DNA of 64,000 nt, from NCBI GenBank assembly GCA_020746875.1, contig JAGTJL010000005.1, positions 1,178,001 to 1,242,000 of the forward strand, written 5' to 3'. Position numbers and translations under genes: made by a program. The DNA comes from Rhexocercosporidium sp. MPI-PUGE-AT-0058. Lineage: Eukaryota > Ascomycota > Leotiomycetes > Helotiales. Under the pieces are notes generated by a model that was given only the letters and a program-made list of their open reading frames with translations, did not search any database and was not told the DNA's origin. The stretch's first letter is position 1. The number at the start of each line of letters is the position of its first letter. This document shows positions 1 through 12,787 of the stretch, one piece after another.

Positions 1-791
1 GGCCTTCGAGGTCCGCCTGTGGTTCTCGTTAGTACCGTTCCGTTCCGTACCAAATCAGACCGTATATACATGAACAAAGACCGAGGTTGATCCTCGCTTG
101 GGCAAGTAAAAGAATGGGACTTACAGTGACGGTCATATGCTCGATCAACTTCTTACCATAGCCCTTCCCGCGTGCGCTCGGCTTGGATCCTAGGTACACG
201 AGGTAGTAGGAGTCGTCGTCGCGATCGCCCATGACGCTGTGCTTTGTGTCGTGGAGGAGCGGAAGGAACTCGTTGTAGAAACGTGCTTTGCCTTCGGTGG
301 AGAGCTTGTACCAGAGGCGCCACATGCCGGAGCGGAGGATGGTCCAGAGGTCGTCCATGTTCTTTCCTGGTGGCATCCTATGAGTCTTAGCTTAGTTATG
401 ATTTCTCATTCTCGCTTCTCATACATCTGTTCTCAAGGTAACGTGTGGGCACAAGGAGATACATATTCAGAACTTACCAAAGTGCAACAGCATCGTAATT
501 CGGCCCAATAGTCGTCACAATACCCTTGTAGCAATGGGCCGCAGTGATATAGCGCAAGATGTCACAGTGCATCTTGTACTTGTACTCTTCCGAGTAAGCA
601 GCCATGTCATCCGTGTCGATGAAGTATCTCGCAACTTCATCGACGGCGAACGCTTCAGCGAGACATTGAGCAGCCTGCTCGTACTCGGAGATGCCGAGGA
701 CGCGGACTTCCTCGTCTGATGGAGGGGAGAGACTACGTTTCTTCTCGAGGGTGATGCTGGCGGCATTGTTACTGTTGTTATTCTGCGCCAT
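1..791 (-). CDS. GNAT-family N-acetyltransferase, 3' end outside window
   Basis: Probable acetyl-CoA-dependent N-acetyltransferase of the fungal GNAT type; the substrate cannot be told. The start is the ATG at 791. Exon 1 is 791-478, intron 477-378 (GTAAGT...TAG), exon 2 377-125, intron 124-17 (GTAAGT...CAG), and a third exon runs off the left edge. Both joins keep the frame: exon 1 to 2 gives ...VALW-MPPGKNM. The acetyl-CoA motif R-x-x-G-x-G is present as RGKGYG in the strand-loop-helix context YLVYLG...KKLIEHM. The stretch after the second intron begins ADLEG, as is usual just before the C-terminal strand of these proteins. The N-terminal 30 residues are polar and low complexity. The assignment rests on the GNAT core; the last part of the protein is not seen. 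Confidence 0.82.
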
Positions 792-2175
792 GATTGCGGT
801 TTTGATTGTCTGATTTGGTGGGCGTGGGGTTTCTTGGGATTGTTAGACCTCATTTTTGGTGATATTCGGTGGGATTGGGATCTACGCACATGGTTCTGCT
901 GGTCTTGTTGAATCTCCTGTATGTTGTTTAGAGAGCTGCGTTCTCGACACAGTTTCGTATCGAGATGGGAATCGCAGACAGTTGAGACTTTGGCGTATGT
1001 CAACCGACATCAATGTTGAGTTTCTGGGGTCCTGGGTAGGAAGGTGGGATAGAAAGTCGGATTGCTTGATCCGACAGTTGTAGATGTTTGATGTCTAGAT
1101 CAGAATGAAAATTCGATGAGAATGTATCTGTAGATTTATCTTAGGGTTATCAGAAGCTTGGTGAGCCGAGTAGCAGATATTTGAGTTTGACGAAGAACTT
1201 GAGGGTGAACAGGCAATTTCTAGAGCTTTGGTCGACTCGGAGTGATCAGAGTAAAGTGTAACTGGTACGAAAGCCACGAGAGTGAGCGATAGGCCAGGCT
1301 TATAACACTTTCTTGACCCTTGGATCCTCGCCTGAGTCGCCTGTCCAAGGGTGCCCGCTTCCCCCACTGGCACTAAGAAGCCATCATGGGATGGCGTCCA
1401 ACCAGAACATCCCGGCCTTCCGCTGATAGCCATTGTTGGTCAGGTTCGGTTTGACGCATGCTTGGATTCGAGATGTCACATCAATTGCAGACAGCCAATC
1501 CAATTCCAATAATCCACCTGGAAACTCAAATCCTGAATCTTCCAGATCTTTTCTTGGGTGACAGGAAAGTTCGGCTTGGATTGACAATAGAACAACAATC
1601 TGTTGTCGGCCGTGTTGAAGCGTCGGCTGGACCTGCTTCTTTCAGCTAGTGGCGGCCACTTACGAGGGTGGACCCCTCGAAAGGTGAGGAATCACGCACC
1701 CGCCTATCGCCCCGAGGCACGACCTGGTGTACGTACGGTACATGAACGGGAGATAGTGACATATCATGGAAAGAAAGATGGACAAGAGAAACGTCGATAG
1801 AAATGGCTGATTTGGTAGGGTCTGTTGATCTCAACCTCGGGATAAACAAAACGAAGAGAAAACAGGACAGGAAAAGAACAAGACAAACCCCCACCCACCT
1901 TTATTATCGGCACCCGTCGACCCAGTATTCTGACCGCTCCGAGTAGGTAGATGGTGTTATTGAACGTCTTTCTGAAAGTGCATGCAATGCTCAATATATT
2001 GAGTATGACTCCAAGGGTATATCATCTGTCTTCGTCAATAACTGAGAGCCAATGCTTCTCCCGCAAGGCTTGAATTGAAGTGAAGTTAACTCTCCCACTT
2101 CTCGCCGTTCCGATAGCGAGCCCCACATGTATGCCAACGCCCTCAATGCTCCAGAAATGGCCTGCTGCAGCATAA
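792..2175. other. Intergenic, 1.4 kb, no supported gene
   Basis: This lies between two minus-strand genes, so it holds the 3' UTR of the isopentenyl-diphosphate isomerase gene and the promoter of the acetyltransferase gene. The open frames here are short, mutually overlapping and low in coding character. I see no RNA gene or repeat. Confidence 0.6.
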
Positions 2176-3050
<875 letters not shown>

Positions 3051-3568
3051 TGTGAGGAGGGTTGGGAGGTCTTATGTGTGAGAAGAAATACCGCAAGGGA
3101 ATAAAATACCTCGCGCTTGGATAAAGCAACGCGACCACCGGCTGGTGTGTGCCCCTATTTTTGGTGGGTTGCTTGATAGAGGGGCAGGGTGGCTCTAGCG
3201 GTTTGTACCCCTCATTCCGCTAGCTTCGGTGCTTTTGCCCTGGTGTAATCTGTAGCTAGGAAATTCTCATAGATCAATACTTCATTCAGGGATTTAAGAA
3301 ACAAGAGTACTCAGTTACTAGCTTCAAAGCAGAATACACAAACTATAAGAAACACAAAAAACGTCTATAAGAACGTACAATTGGTCGGTCTCCCATTCAC
3401 ATGATCAGCGGCCAGGTTAATCGTTTACGCGCACGTCCCTCTTTTCCTTATCGGCACCCCGCCGATAAACAATTTGAAAATACAGAAAACTTTTGGCAGA
3501 ATTCAAGATTCAAGAACCAGCGTTCCCAGATCACTAAACACAAACACATACATCTAGCACCTGTCAAT
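3051..3568. promoter_or_regulatory. Divergent promoter region, IDI1 / Syo1
   Basis: The two start codons face away from each other across 518 bp, so both promoters must lie here. I see no clear TATA box or repeated operator. A frame open from 3401 continues upstream of the Syo1 start, but the family N-terminus (MGKSKPRNR) begins only at 3569. Confidence 0.5.
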
Positions 3569-5605
3569 ATGGGAAAATCAAAGCCCAGAAACCGGACGAA
3601 GAACCGCACAAATCCAACTGCCAAACCCCTCGCAGATCCAGAACTTGCTGCAATTCGTGACCAGCGCATCCTTCCCGTCCTCAAAGACTTGCAGAGCCCG
3701 GATCTGAAGACACGGTCAGCGGCAGCGCGTGCCATTACGAATCTGGTGGAAGATCAAAAGTCTAGGAAGCTGTTACTGAGAGAGCAGATTGTGCGAATCT
3801 TGTTTGAGCAAACTCTGACTGATTCAAATTTGGAGACAAGAACAGATGGATGGGGGATTCTGCGAAACTTGACGGTAGAGGAAGAACCCGACTTCTGCAT
3901 ACATTTGTACAGACAAGATGTTTTGACTGCCATTGATGGAGTGCTCACGACGGTAAGCTGCAACTCAGTGTCTTGTAATGTCTCGCGTGCTTATTTATTG
4001 TAGATTGTCCAGACTATCGAGTCCCAAGACATCCCTTTCTCAAAACTCCCTGCTGCACAGCAAGGCATTCTTTGGAACCTTACAAGCTCGATTATCAGCC
4101 TTCTCTCTTCACTCGCTGAAGCTCAGGAGGAAATTGCAGAAGCCGTCTCCAAAAACTCTACGATCATCAGCTTCTTGTTTGGGCTACTCGCCTTCCCTAC
4201 ACCCAGCCATATCCAGAACGAAGTTCTTCAGTGCCTTACAATCTTGACGGAAGACAACCAACTACTCGATCAGCAGGTAGTCGATGGAGATTGGCTACAG
4301 AGCCTCCTGCGAATCAAGCAAGCTGAGACTATCGATTCTATTGCGGCTTGTGGGGTACTTCACAATGTTTTCGTGACCATGAAGTGGTTTGATCATAATA
4401 CACCGGTCGAAGGAGCATCGGATGCAAGCTTGATCCCAACACTGGTCAAGTATATGGAACATTCGCGCCCCAAAAGCAATGGTACCAACGGCCATGCCCT
4501 CTCATCCAGCCCCGACGAGATACTTCAGCTGGCTTTAGAAATCACCGCCTGTATAGCTACCAGCCTACAAGAGGGTTTGGAGCACGGAAGTCGAAATGAG
4601 AAGGAGTTCGAGGGTTTCGATGAATCTGTCAATGGAGACATCGAGGATTTGGATATCCAGGACATGGATGACGATGAAGATATCAAGGATGAGGACTCAG
4701 GCAACGAAATGAACCAGGATGAGATCGATGCGGAGATGGAGATGGTTCTCGGAGATGATTCAGATGAAGAGGAATCACCGGGTGAAGAAGCCACTCTGGG
4801 CCTTTTGGTACGACTTGCTGCTCCACAACTTCTCGCTTTGGCGCGACCAGCAACCGATGCAAACAGTCCTGTTCAGGAGCACGCACTTTCCGCCTTGAAC
4901 AATATTGCATGGACCATCTCCAGCATAGACTTCTCTACGGGACACTTGAGAAATCTCCAAAAGTTCTGGGCTACAGTCACCCAAGACATTTGGAACGGAA
5001 TCATTAGTCCTGTGCTCGCTTCTAACACAGCCGACATCGAACTCGCGTCATCAATTACAAGTCTAGCCTGGGCTGTTGCTCGTAGTGTCAAGGGTGTTAT
5101 TAAGATCAAGCCCGATGAGCAAAGAAAGTTCATGGCGCTGTATCAAGCATCAAGGAGCCTCGATGGACCTTCCAACGGAGATTCGAAAGGAGAAGATGAT
5201 ACTGATGCATTCCAAGGATTGGGTGTTAAGTGTATCGGTGTACTCGGAAGTCTGGCTATGGATCCTGCACCTATCGAACTCAATCGTGAGATTGGGATAT
5301 TCCTTCTCACTACCTTATCGGCTCTACCAGATGTCCCCGCTGCTGATACGGTCGAAGCTCTGAACCAGCTCTTCGACATCTACGCAGACAAATCATACTC
5401 ATTCGATGAGCCTGTCTTCTGGGGCGACAAATTTTCTAAGCATCTTGAAGACATCCAGCCTAAGGCAAAGAAGTTAGCAAAGTCAATCGACAAGCGGAAG
5501 TTCGGCGAGTTACGCTCTAGAGCTGACGAAGCCATTCTCAACCTCGGACGATTCCTGGTTTACAAGAGAAAGGAGCGAAAGGAGAATCGAAATTACTATA
5601 ACTAA
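3569..5605 (+). CDS. SYO1: Syo1-like symportin (ARM/HEAT-repeat ribosomal protein import adaptor)
   Basis: In yeast and Chaetomium, Syo1 escorts Rpl5 and Rpl11 together into the nucleus with the importin Kap104 for 5S RNP assembly. Exon 1 is 3569-3952, the intron is 3953-4003 (GTAAGC...TAG, phase 0), exon 2 is 4004-5605, giving 661 residues. The start is set by the conserved basic N-terminus MGKSKPRNRTKNRTN, which fits an importin-binding segment. Armadillo-type helical repeats follow (LPVLKDLQSPDLKTRSAAAR, then many LL-rich helices). An acidic loop of about 60 residues (DIEDLDIQDMDDDEDIKDED and onward) interrupts the repeats, as in known Syo1 proteins. The C-terminus is helical and basic. 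The human relative is HEATR3. Dbp10 and Dbp4, also ribosome-assembly factors, lie close by. Confidence 0.9.
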
Positions 5606-7780
5606 ACTAGACATAAGTAATGCTGGTATGTGATGTTTGGGATGTTTCTGGATAGGAAAAAGCATTTGTTGGAGTATGGAATGGGGGGGAAATGATACCA
5701 GAATTGGACAGCATCTGCAACCAAGGAGCATAGCCATGGTCAACAACCGGCCAATTGGTGCATTGTCGACTTTGCATAATGAAATCAAGCATAGAGCAAC
5801 TTGAGCAGTCCCTCGCGAGCTTACTCAGAAGCTGAATATTTGATTTCAGGGGTGTCATGCCATGACAGGCACCGAGGCATTTTTGCTGTGTTGTGAGGCT
5901 GTGCAACACGCAACCACCAGAAACTTCTGCGCGGGATGGTCTTTCTTTCTTCAATAGTTGAATTGCGCCTCCTAAAGCTGGTATAGAATCTCCACTTGGT
6001 CTTGGGGCCTTCAGCTTCGTTGCTGTCTAGGCACCGAGTCCTGCCTCCTACATCATGAAGACTGTAGCCACCGATTTTCTCACCTCAAGTCAGCTTCTCG
6101 ATCCTTCACCCAGTACCTGGCCTGCCTCAGCTACGTTCATTTGACTCCCAACTTCTCTCATCTGCGTGTCACTTGATCATTACTGCGTTTCCTGAGAACA
6201 ACACGGTATCTCAATTCGTCGGGCGTAAGCAAGCTGTGCGTTTGGCTGTTTTTGGCTTTCTCTCTCTCTTTCAAGCCTTGCTTTATCTATCAGTACCGAA
6301 AGGCGAAAATATAGGGCGTCGAGAGTACCCCTCCATATCAAGTCATTGAATCTGTGTCCTCAGGGGTGAGTGGACAAGATATTGTCTCTCCCGTTGTTGG
6401 GCTGCTCTCACTCACTCCGTTGATACCCAAAACAATGAGTGCTATCGACCGGTGAGCAAAAGTTTGCCCTGCGGCCCTGCGATATGAACAAGTCCAGACC
6501 GCTATCCTTGTATATGATAATGCAATTACTGCGCTTCCATTCAAGCAGCATCCACGTGCTATTGAGGAAAGGCTGAAATTATCTGCTTCAGATTTGGTCA
6601 CGATTTTGCTCGGTCACTTGCCCTCTCTTTCCCATTTACCATCAAACGAGTGCAGATGACCTGCTAGTCCCAGGGAATCTGATTAAATTATGCTTAATGA
6701 TGGCATCATACTCGAATTGAATCCGCTTCCCGTCAAAGTCGTGGTCAGGAAGGAAACTTGCATATCCCCGGTGCCACAAAATGGCTGGTTTGGGTACGGG
6801 CCGTGGAGATGTGTTCCGTTACCATGTACAGGTGTTGTTGAAGGATATGAAAACTGACTCATGTCACAAAAGAGCCTGCGAAAATTGAGGTCCGGATTAA
6901 CAGACCTACCCCCGTCATCACCAGGCTACAAGGCGCATACACTGGGATCTCAAGGTCCAACACGAGGCTGTGTCTGGTCTCACGAAAAACGCTCATTTTT
7001 ACCCTTCACGCCATACGGGGAAGTTCGACTAATTCCCGAGTGGAGAATTAACGTTGACATGTATTGAAACTCTCTGGTGATTTGTCTATCTGCCCACAGT
7101 AGAAAAGTTTCTTGCATGGCTTTTCGTTGGCCTCGTTTGGGGGCCGAATACCCTATTACAATACCACACTCTTCTGTATCGGGACGTCCCGAATCCCATC
7201 ACCGAATCGGCACAGCCACTGTAATGCTCGGATTGTCAGCCACTCCACTACATACAGCCTTCCAACAAAGTTGTGAACCCAGAACCTCCTACCGACATCC
7301 CTGCCAGATTACAACCTCCCTGCTTGGTCTTCGTCCCTCCGCAAAACCTCAATGTCGGGCAGCAGTGGCTACAAAATCCTTCGTTTGCAACACTACAATT
7401 GTTTTTCTTCTATCAGATGATGACTCCGCAACATTGGCATGTCAGGGGTTGGGGTTGGTCCTTGAGCGGCTTCTCATCCGTTGCCCTGTACTGCTGAACA
7501 TCGGGCGCCATTGGAAGGCAGACGGCTCCTCGCCCTCGGTGAAGCAGTTCGCAGGCAGTGTTATGCACAGCACATAATCTAGTTGTGTGAGGCAATGGCC
7601 GATATCTTTTATACTCAAGTCGGATATGATTCGAAGGAGCCAATACAGCGAATAGCTAATTGAGTAGTATATAGTCTCCTCTTCAGCCTCTGACTTCCTC
7701 TCCATGCTCTAAGCTTGTCATGTCGCATCAACTGGCTATCAAGCTTCTGCTTATACGTTAGCTGAACCTTATTGAACCTT
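5606..7780. other. Intergenic, 2.2 kb, no supported gene
   Basis: The longest forward frame (7077-7577) lacks a recognisable domain and has no good splice partners. Composition is ordinary. The region should contain the Syo1 3' UTR and the promoter of the next gene. I see no tRNA-like or inverted-repeat structure. Confidence 0.5.
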
Positions 7781-8658
7781 ATGCGTTTACGGAGCGGTAT
7801 CACAGTGGAACAAGCAGCGGCCAGTGGTAGCGAGCCTGAAGAGACCATGCAGGACGACAACTATTCCACTCAAGCAGTGTGGGGCTCTCCATTTCCAACA
7901 AGGTTCGTTATGCAGATTATCATTATGCAGCTGCAAGATTCAATCGCAAGTCCTTTTCTAACATCTCGTCACACGTTAGCGAGTCTCCCATAGATCGTCG
8001 TCTATCGCCAAGTCCTCCCATGGGAGAGGCAGGCCCCTCGAACCCGGCTTCAACAAATCCTCATCCTGGTCAGCAGTCTTACCCAGAAGCACATCACCCT
8101 GGCACAGATTTTCTTCTATACGACTCATGGCGGGAAGACTCTGCTGACGATTTCAACTACGAAGAGCAGACAAGCAATTCCCAGTCGCCCGCCATCCAGA
8201 GCCAAAGCCAATCCGATCCATATAGTACATCGAATCCGGGTTCTCAAGCGCCTCCAGCAGCTCCTTCACCACCACCAAACGACTACGGATACTTGGCTCA
8301 AAATGACGGGTATGGGGACCCACGACAGCGCAACACCCCTACTCAGACATCCCCTCCTATGGAACGCTACTACCAAGACCAAGAAGCCTGGAGTTACGCA
8401 GCTCCCATCCCGGCAGAGCAGCGCAGAGAAATGCTCACGGAGGGTATCCCAGACTTGAAAAGGGATACGCCTTATGACGACAAGATGGAAGATGACCTAA
8501 CAAAGTTGACGGAGGAAGAGAGACGCAAAAGACCTAGGAGGAAACGTGGGAGGGAGCCGTCTCCCAAAGATATGCGGGACAGGAGGCGTGACCGAGATCC
8601 TGATCGAGACAGAAGAGGCGGTGGACAAGGGAGTGGACAGGCGATCTGGTCTGCTTGA
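7781..8658 (+). CDS. Hypothetical low-complexity protein with basic C-terminus
   Basis: I do not recognise the family. Exon 1 is 7781-7902, intron 7903-7979, exon 2 7980-8658, giving 266 residues. The donor GTTCGT is weak, but there is a consensus branch site (TTCTAAC) 18 or so bases before the TTAG acceptor, and the join restores one frame (…FPTS-ESPIDRR). An in-frame ATG at 7847 is a possible later start. The middle is rich in Pro, Ser, Gln and Asn. Residues after about 190 are charged (LTKLTEEERRKRPRRKRGRE), ending in an Arg/Asp run and a Gly-rich tail. The basic tail could bind nucleic acid or act as a nuclear signal; this is inference. It is convergent with Dbp10 downstream. Confidence 0.6.
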
Positions 8659-9076
8659 TCTCTAGGCTTGTGATGTTTCCAGTGTCTGAGAAGGTTTCAG
8701 GGATTGAGCAGGAGGGGATTTCATACTGGGAAAGGGCGCTGTGTGCATTTGGGTATCCTCGGGCGTTAGGGCTGTCGCGCCCAGAAAGGGTTTGGGAATA
8801 GGGCGTTCGATTTCATTCGATCTGATGCTTTCCTACAGGGACGGAGAGGTACACAGGACTCTTCTTGGCCGGGCAAACTTGGCTCTCAACGTTGCTGCGG
8901 TTTTACTTACCTCGTTTCATCGCATTACGTAGCTAGCCACTCGCTTAGAGGGTTGTCTAGATGTTTTCATTCAGTCATTTCAAGAGTCGGACTAAAGGAG
9001 TAACATTATTAGAACTAGGGTAGGGTATCTGAATGCAAGACGACTGTCTCAAAAACACATCCCTGCCTCACAACGT
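8659..9076. other. Convergent 3' intergenic
   Basis: 418 bp between two converging genes. Nothing beyond the expected 3' UTRs is seen. Confidence 0.6.
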
Positions 9077-11931
9077 CTACCTCTTACTCCTCTTCGCCGG
9101 CCTAGCATTCTTCGCCTTCTTCTGCTCCTGCAGCTGCCTCTCCTTGTGAATATCGCCCGTACTCTTAATTTCCTGCTTGCCTGACCCATCCTTCCATTTA
9201 CCTACTCTCTTCTCCTTTGCCTCCTCCACCCGCTTCTTCCGAACGTGGAAGTCATCACGGTATTTGTCCGCATCCTTCGGCGCCTTCTCCTGCTTATGCT
9301 TATACCTCGTACCAAAGCCTCTCCCCACCCCACCCGTGATACCAGAGCCCTCCCTTTCGGCCTCGCCCGTCCTCGGCAAGCGATCAACCTTATGCGCCTT
9401 GCGCCACCTATCGAACCGTCCACTCTGGAAGCTAGCCGCGATCTTCTGCCCGCTCTCGCCGCGGATCATCTTCTTCCCCTTTGATCCATCTTCGTCATTA
9501 GCCCTCGCTACATATTTACTATTCTTCTTATCCCATCTCATGCCCTTCGCTCTCGCCGGCTCGGCAAAACTCTTCGCGCCATCGTCGTTCGTCAAATCCA
9601 TCGTCACGTCTCGTGCTGCCTCGACGAAATTCGAATTCTGCGATGCGGTGTTGTATGAACCTGAGTGGACGCCATAGCCGCGCTCTTCGGCTACGTTGAG
9701 GTTCTTGGGTGTGTATGACATGAAGTTCTCCGAATCTTTGTAGGAGAGCGTGCGGCCTTTGCCTTTTTGAGAGGCTTTTGAGAAGGTTAGTTCCAGGTCT
9801 GCGGACGAGGCTTCGGACATGTTGTCGGTGCCGCCGCCGGTTACAGTAACTTCCATCTCTTCGTCGTCGTCACGCACTTCTTCCGCGTGGTTTTCATTCT
9901 CATTTTCATCAGCGAAGGGGGATACGTCGATGTCGACGTCTTCTACTACTGCTGCTTCGGCTTTGGTGGCAGCTTTCTCGTCTTCTTCCTTTTGTCTTCT
10001 GGGCACGATTTTCTCCCTGCGTGCTCGCATCATCTCGGCTGCTTCACCGTGTCCGGCTTTCCCCCTCGTTCCGATCTCGAAGACGGTCTCTTGCGGTCTA
10101 AAACCACTGATACGGGCGAGCATATCGATGCGAGCCTGTTCAGTAGAGGTCGTTGCGTCGTTGAAGAGAGGGTGCAATTGCATCCATCCTTTTGATGCCA
10201 CTACTTCTTTGGCCCTGTTCGCACTTTCGCTGGAGGCGGAATTTCTGGTCTTGATGTACAACTTCTCTCCCTTAGCGGCAACCCCCCGGAGGGCACTGAG
10301 ATCATCATCGTCGCCTAGTAATTTTGTGATCCATTCCGAGGTGGCTTCAAGCTTGTCTCGGAACAAAGCACCGACAATAACATCCTCCGCATAATTTGGC
10401 GAATCCCCACTCTCTCTCCCGAGTAATAGCCTTTTACCGAGAAAGAGCTGTAGATCTAACAGATATGGTGCGTCTGTGTCTCTGACAAGACTGTAACTCC
10501 AACCTCGCTTTCCAGCTCTTGCTGTACGACCCACACGATGGACGAAGATCTTGGGCTGGGGCGGGAAGTCGTAGTTGATAACATTGGCCAGGACTGGAAT
10601 ATCGATACCTCTTGCAGCGACATCTGTGACCACCAGAATATTGGACTTTCCGGTACGGAAGTTTTCAACTTGTTCATTTCGCGCCGTCTGATCGAGAGAA
10701 CCGTATGCGTGGGAAACCGCAAATCCAGAGAGACGTAGAAGTGATGCAATGTAGTCGACATGATGCTTGGTAGCCGCGAATATGATAGTCGAATGCTCGG
10801 TTGGCTTTTGTCTGGGGTTGGGTCCACCGGAATCTCGCTTTCGCTTCTTGCTATTTGCATCTTCAGCCGCCTTCACAGCTGCTTCGGGGAGCCCAGTGGG
10901 CATCTTGATCAAATCGTTCAGTATATGCAGCAGGGCTCCTTCCTTCTCGGCACTTTTGACGCTGAAAAATGCACTCTCGAGATCAGGCGAAACTTTGCTT
11001 TCCGCATCGAGGCGTACAAGACTTGGTTCTTGCAGACCGGCTCTAGCGAATTCTACTAACGATTTAGGAAGCGTGGCGGAGAAAAGAAGTGTTTGTCTCG
11101 AAGTTGGTAAGGCGACCAGAATTTCGGCAAGTTGGGCAGCAAACCCCATCTCGAAAAGGCGATCGGCTTCGTCAAATACCACATATTTAACAGACGAGAG
11201 ATCCAGAGACATTTCAACCTTCAAATGCAGAAATCGACCTGGCGTAGCAATAACGATATCTGGGTTGCCAGCCATAAATCCGAACTGCTCTTCCAAGCTG
11301 TCTCCGCCAACAAGTAAAACGCACTTCAAGTCCGTTCCTCTGCCAAACTCCTTGACCACCTTCAATGTTTGTAGAGCCAATTCTCGAGATGGCGAGAGAA
11401 TCAAGGCTCTAGCTCCTACTCTGGCACTATGCGACTTCAATCTCTCGATCATCGGTATAACGAAAGCGGCAGTTTTCCCAGAACCTGTTCTTGCCATACC
11501 CACAACATCTTGGTGATCGAGGACGAGAGGAATGGTTTTTCGTTGAATCGGGGTAGGTACAGAAAACCCTTTTCTGCTAATGGCTTTGAGCAGATGAGAG
11601 TTCAATCCTAGTGAATAATTAGAAGAAGATTCCTATCGTTCCACCGAGCTGTCGTACCCATTGCTTGAAATCCGCCCCCCTTCTTCACACTCTTTCCTTT
11701 CACATTGGAAGCCTTCCTATTCGAAGCAGCTTGCTTCGCCGCAATGAAAGCTTCATCTCCTTCTCCATCGCTCTCCAAATCCAAAATTCCACCAGCATCG
11801 AGAATTCCTAAATCCTTGCCGATCGGGAGCGCAAAGTCTTCATCATCGCCGTCGACATCGTCCTGGAATAGGGATTTCGTGATGTCGAACTCATTTTCTG
11901 ACACCGCAGGGGAGGACGCACGGTGAGGCAT
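9077..11931 (-). CDS. DBP10: ATP-dependent RNA helicase Dbp10 (DDX54 family)
   Basis: A nucleolar DEAD-box helicase needed for 60S ribosomal subunit maturation. Exon 1 is 11931-11658, the intron is 11657-11608 (GTACGA...CTAG, 50 bp), exon 2 is 11607-9077, giving 934 residues. The join reads [16 protein letters not shown], the conserved start of the helicase core. Motifs in order: Q motif [22 protein letters not shown] (about residue 130), Ia PSRELA, Ib TPGR, II DEAD (about 237), [30 protein letters not shown]. The long acidic/basic C-terminal part ([14 protein letters not shown] region, KYVARAND) matches the DBP10CT domain, and the tail is Lys/Arg-rich. The acidic N-terminal extension is typical. 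Length is close to the yeast protein. Confidence 0.95.
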
Positions 11932-12787
11932 CTTGTTGAAAGTCGATTGCTTCAACTCGGGGCGGGCGAGGTATCTATCAAGCCTTATCGAATTCACACA
12001 TAATTTTTCGCTCTCGAGCAGCCGCTAGCGTGACGCTAACAACAGCCTTATTTTCAGCCATACCTGACCGCCCTCTCCATGTGAGTTTAACAGCTGCCGA
12101 TTTGAGGGCAGCCCGCCAGCACTAATTCAACGTAGATTCCTGCTACAACAACGTAACAACTTAGTTTAAAAAAGGTGTCGTCTTATAATTAAATATTAAG
12201 AAACCAGAACTGCAATTCTCCTGGTTTTTCTTTTTGAAATAGTCCGAAAAATTGCTCAAAGTCGCGTTCTGGTGGACTTTTGGTGCTCCTGGCCCGTGCC
12301 CCCAAATCGGCAGGTTTAACCTCATACGAAGAGACCGCCTTGTGGCTTGCAGATTTTTACTTCTTTTACATCTTCACATTTGTCATACTTGAATGACATT
12401 TTCAACCGTGGATGTGTCTTGTGGAGAGAGATATGCCCAGAGCATTCACCAAAGGGACTCGGGAGCAGATTCAAGCGAATCTTACATTGCTTTCAGCCAT
12501 GTTCCTTTGAGCTTAGCAATATCCTCCCAATTTTGAGGCTTTCAGCGAGCCTAGACTCGGGGAATTCGGACCCGGAAATCCCATTTCCGGGGTCAGGATT
12601 GGCACTGAATCATCAACCCGTCTATCGGTAAGTCTAAGGCTTAGAGAAGTGGGGGATCAGTCTACGAATAAAGCTTCTTGATATCCCACCTGAAACTCCT
12701 CTTGAAGATGTGTTGGCCGCAAATTGGGTTCTACTTGATTTCGATTTCATAAGCGCAGTATACAGTATACTGTTTAAGAATTTTATC
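11932..12787. promoter_or_regulatory. Divergent promoter region, Dbp10 / MFS transporter
   Basis: 856 bp between divergent starts. An AT-rich stretch lies near 12170-12245. No clear motif or gene is seen; a forward frame at 12347-12631 has no family features. Confidence 0.45.

Noticed and set aside
7077..7577. 166-codon forward frame as a gene
   Set aside because: No domain, poor codon character, no splice partners, and overlapped by equally long frames on the other strand.
9819..10394. Long forward frames opposite Dbp10, and similar ones opposite both helicases
   Set aside because: These are antisense shadows of conserved coding exons.
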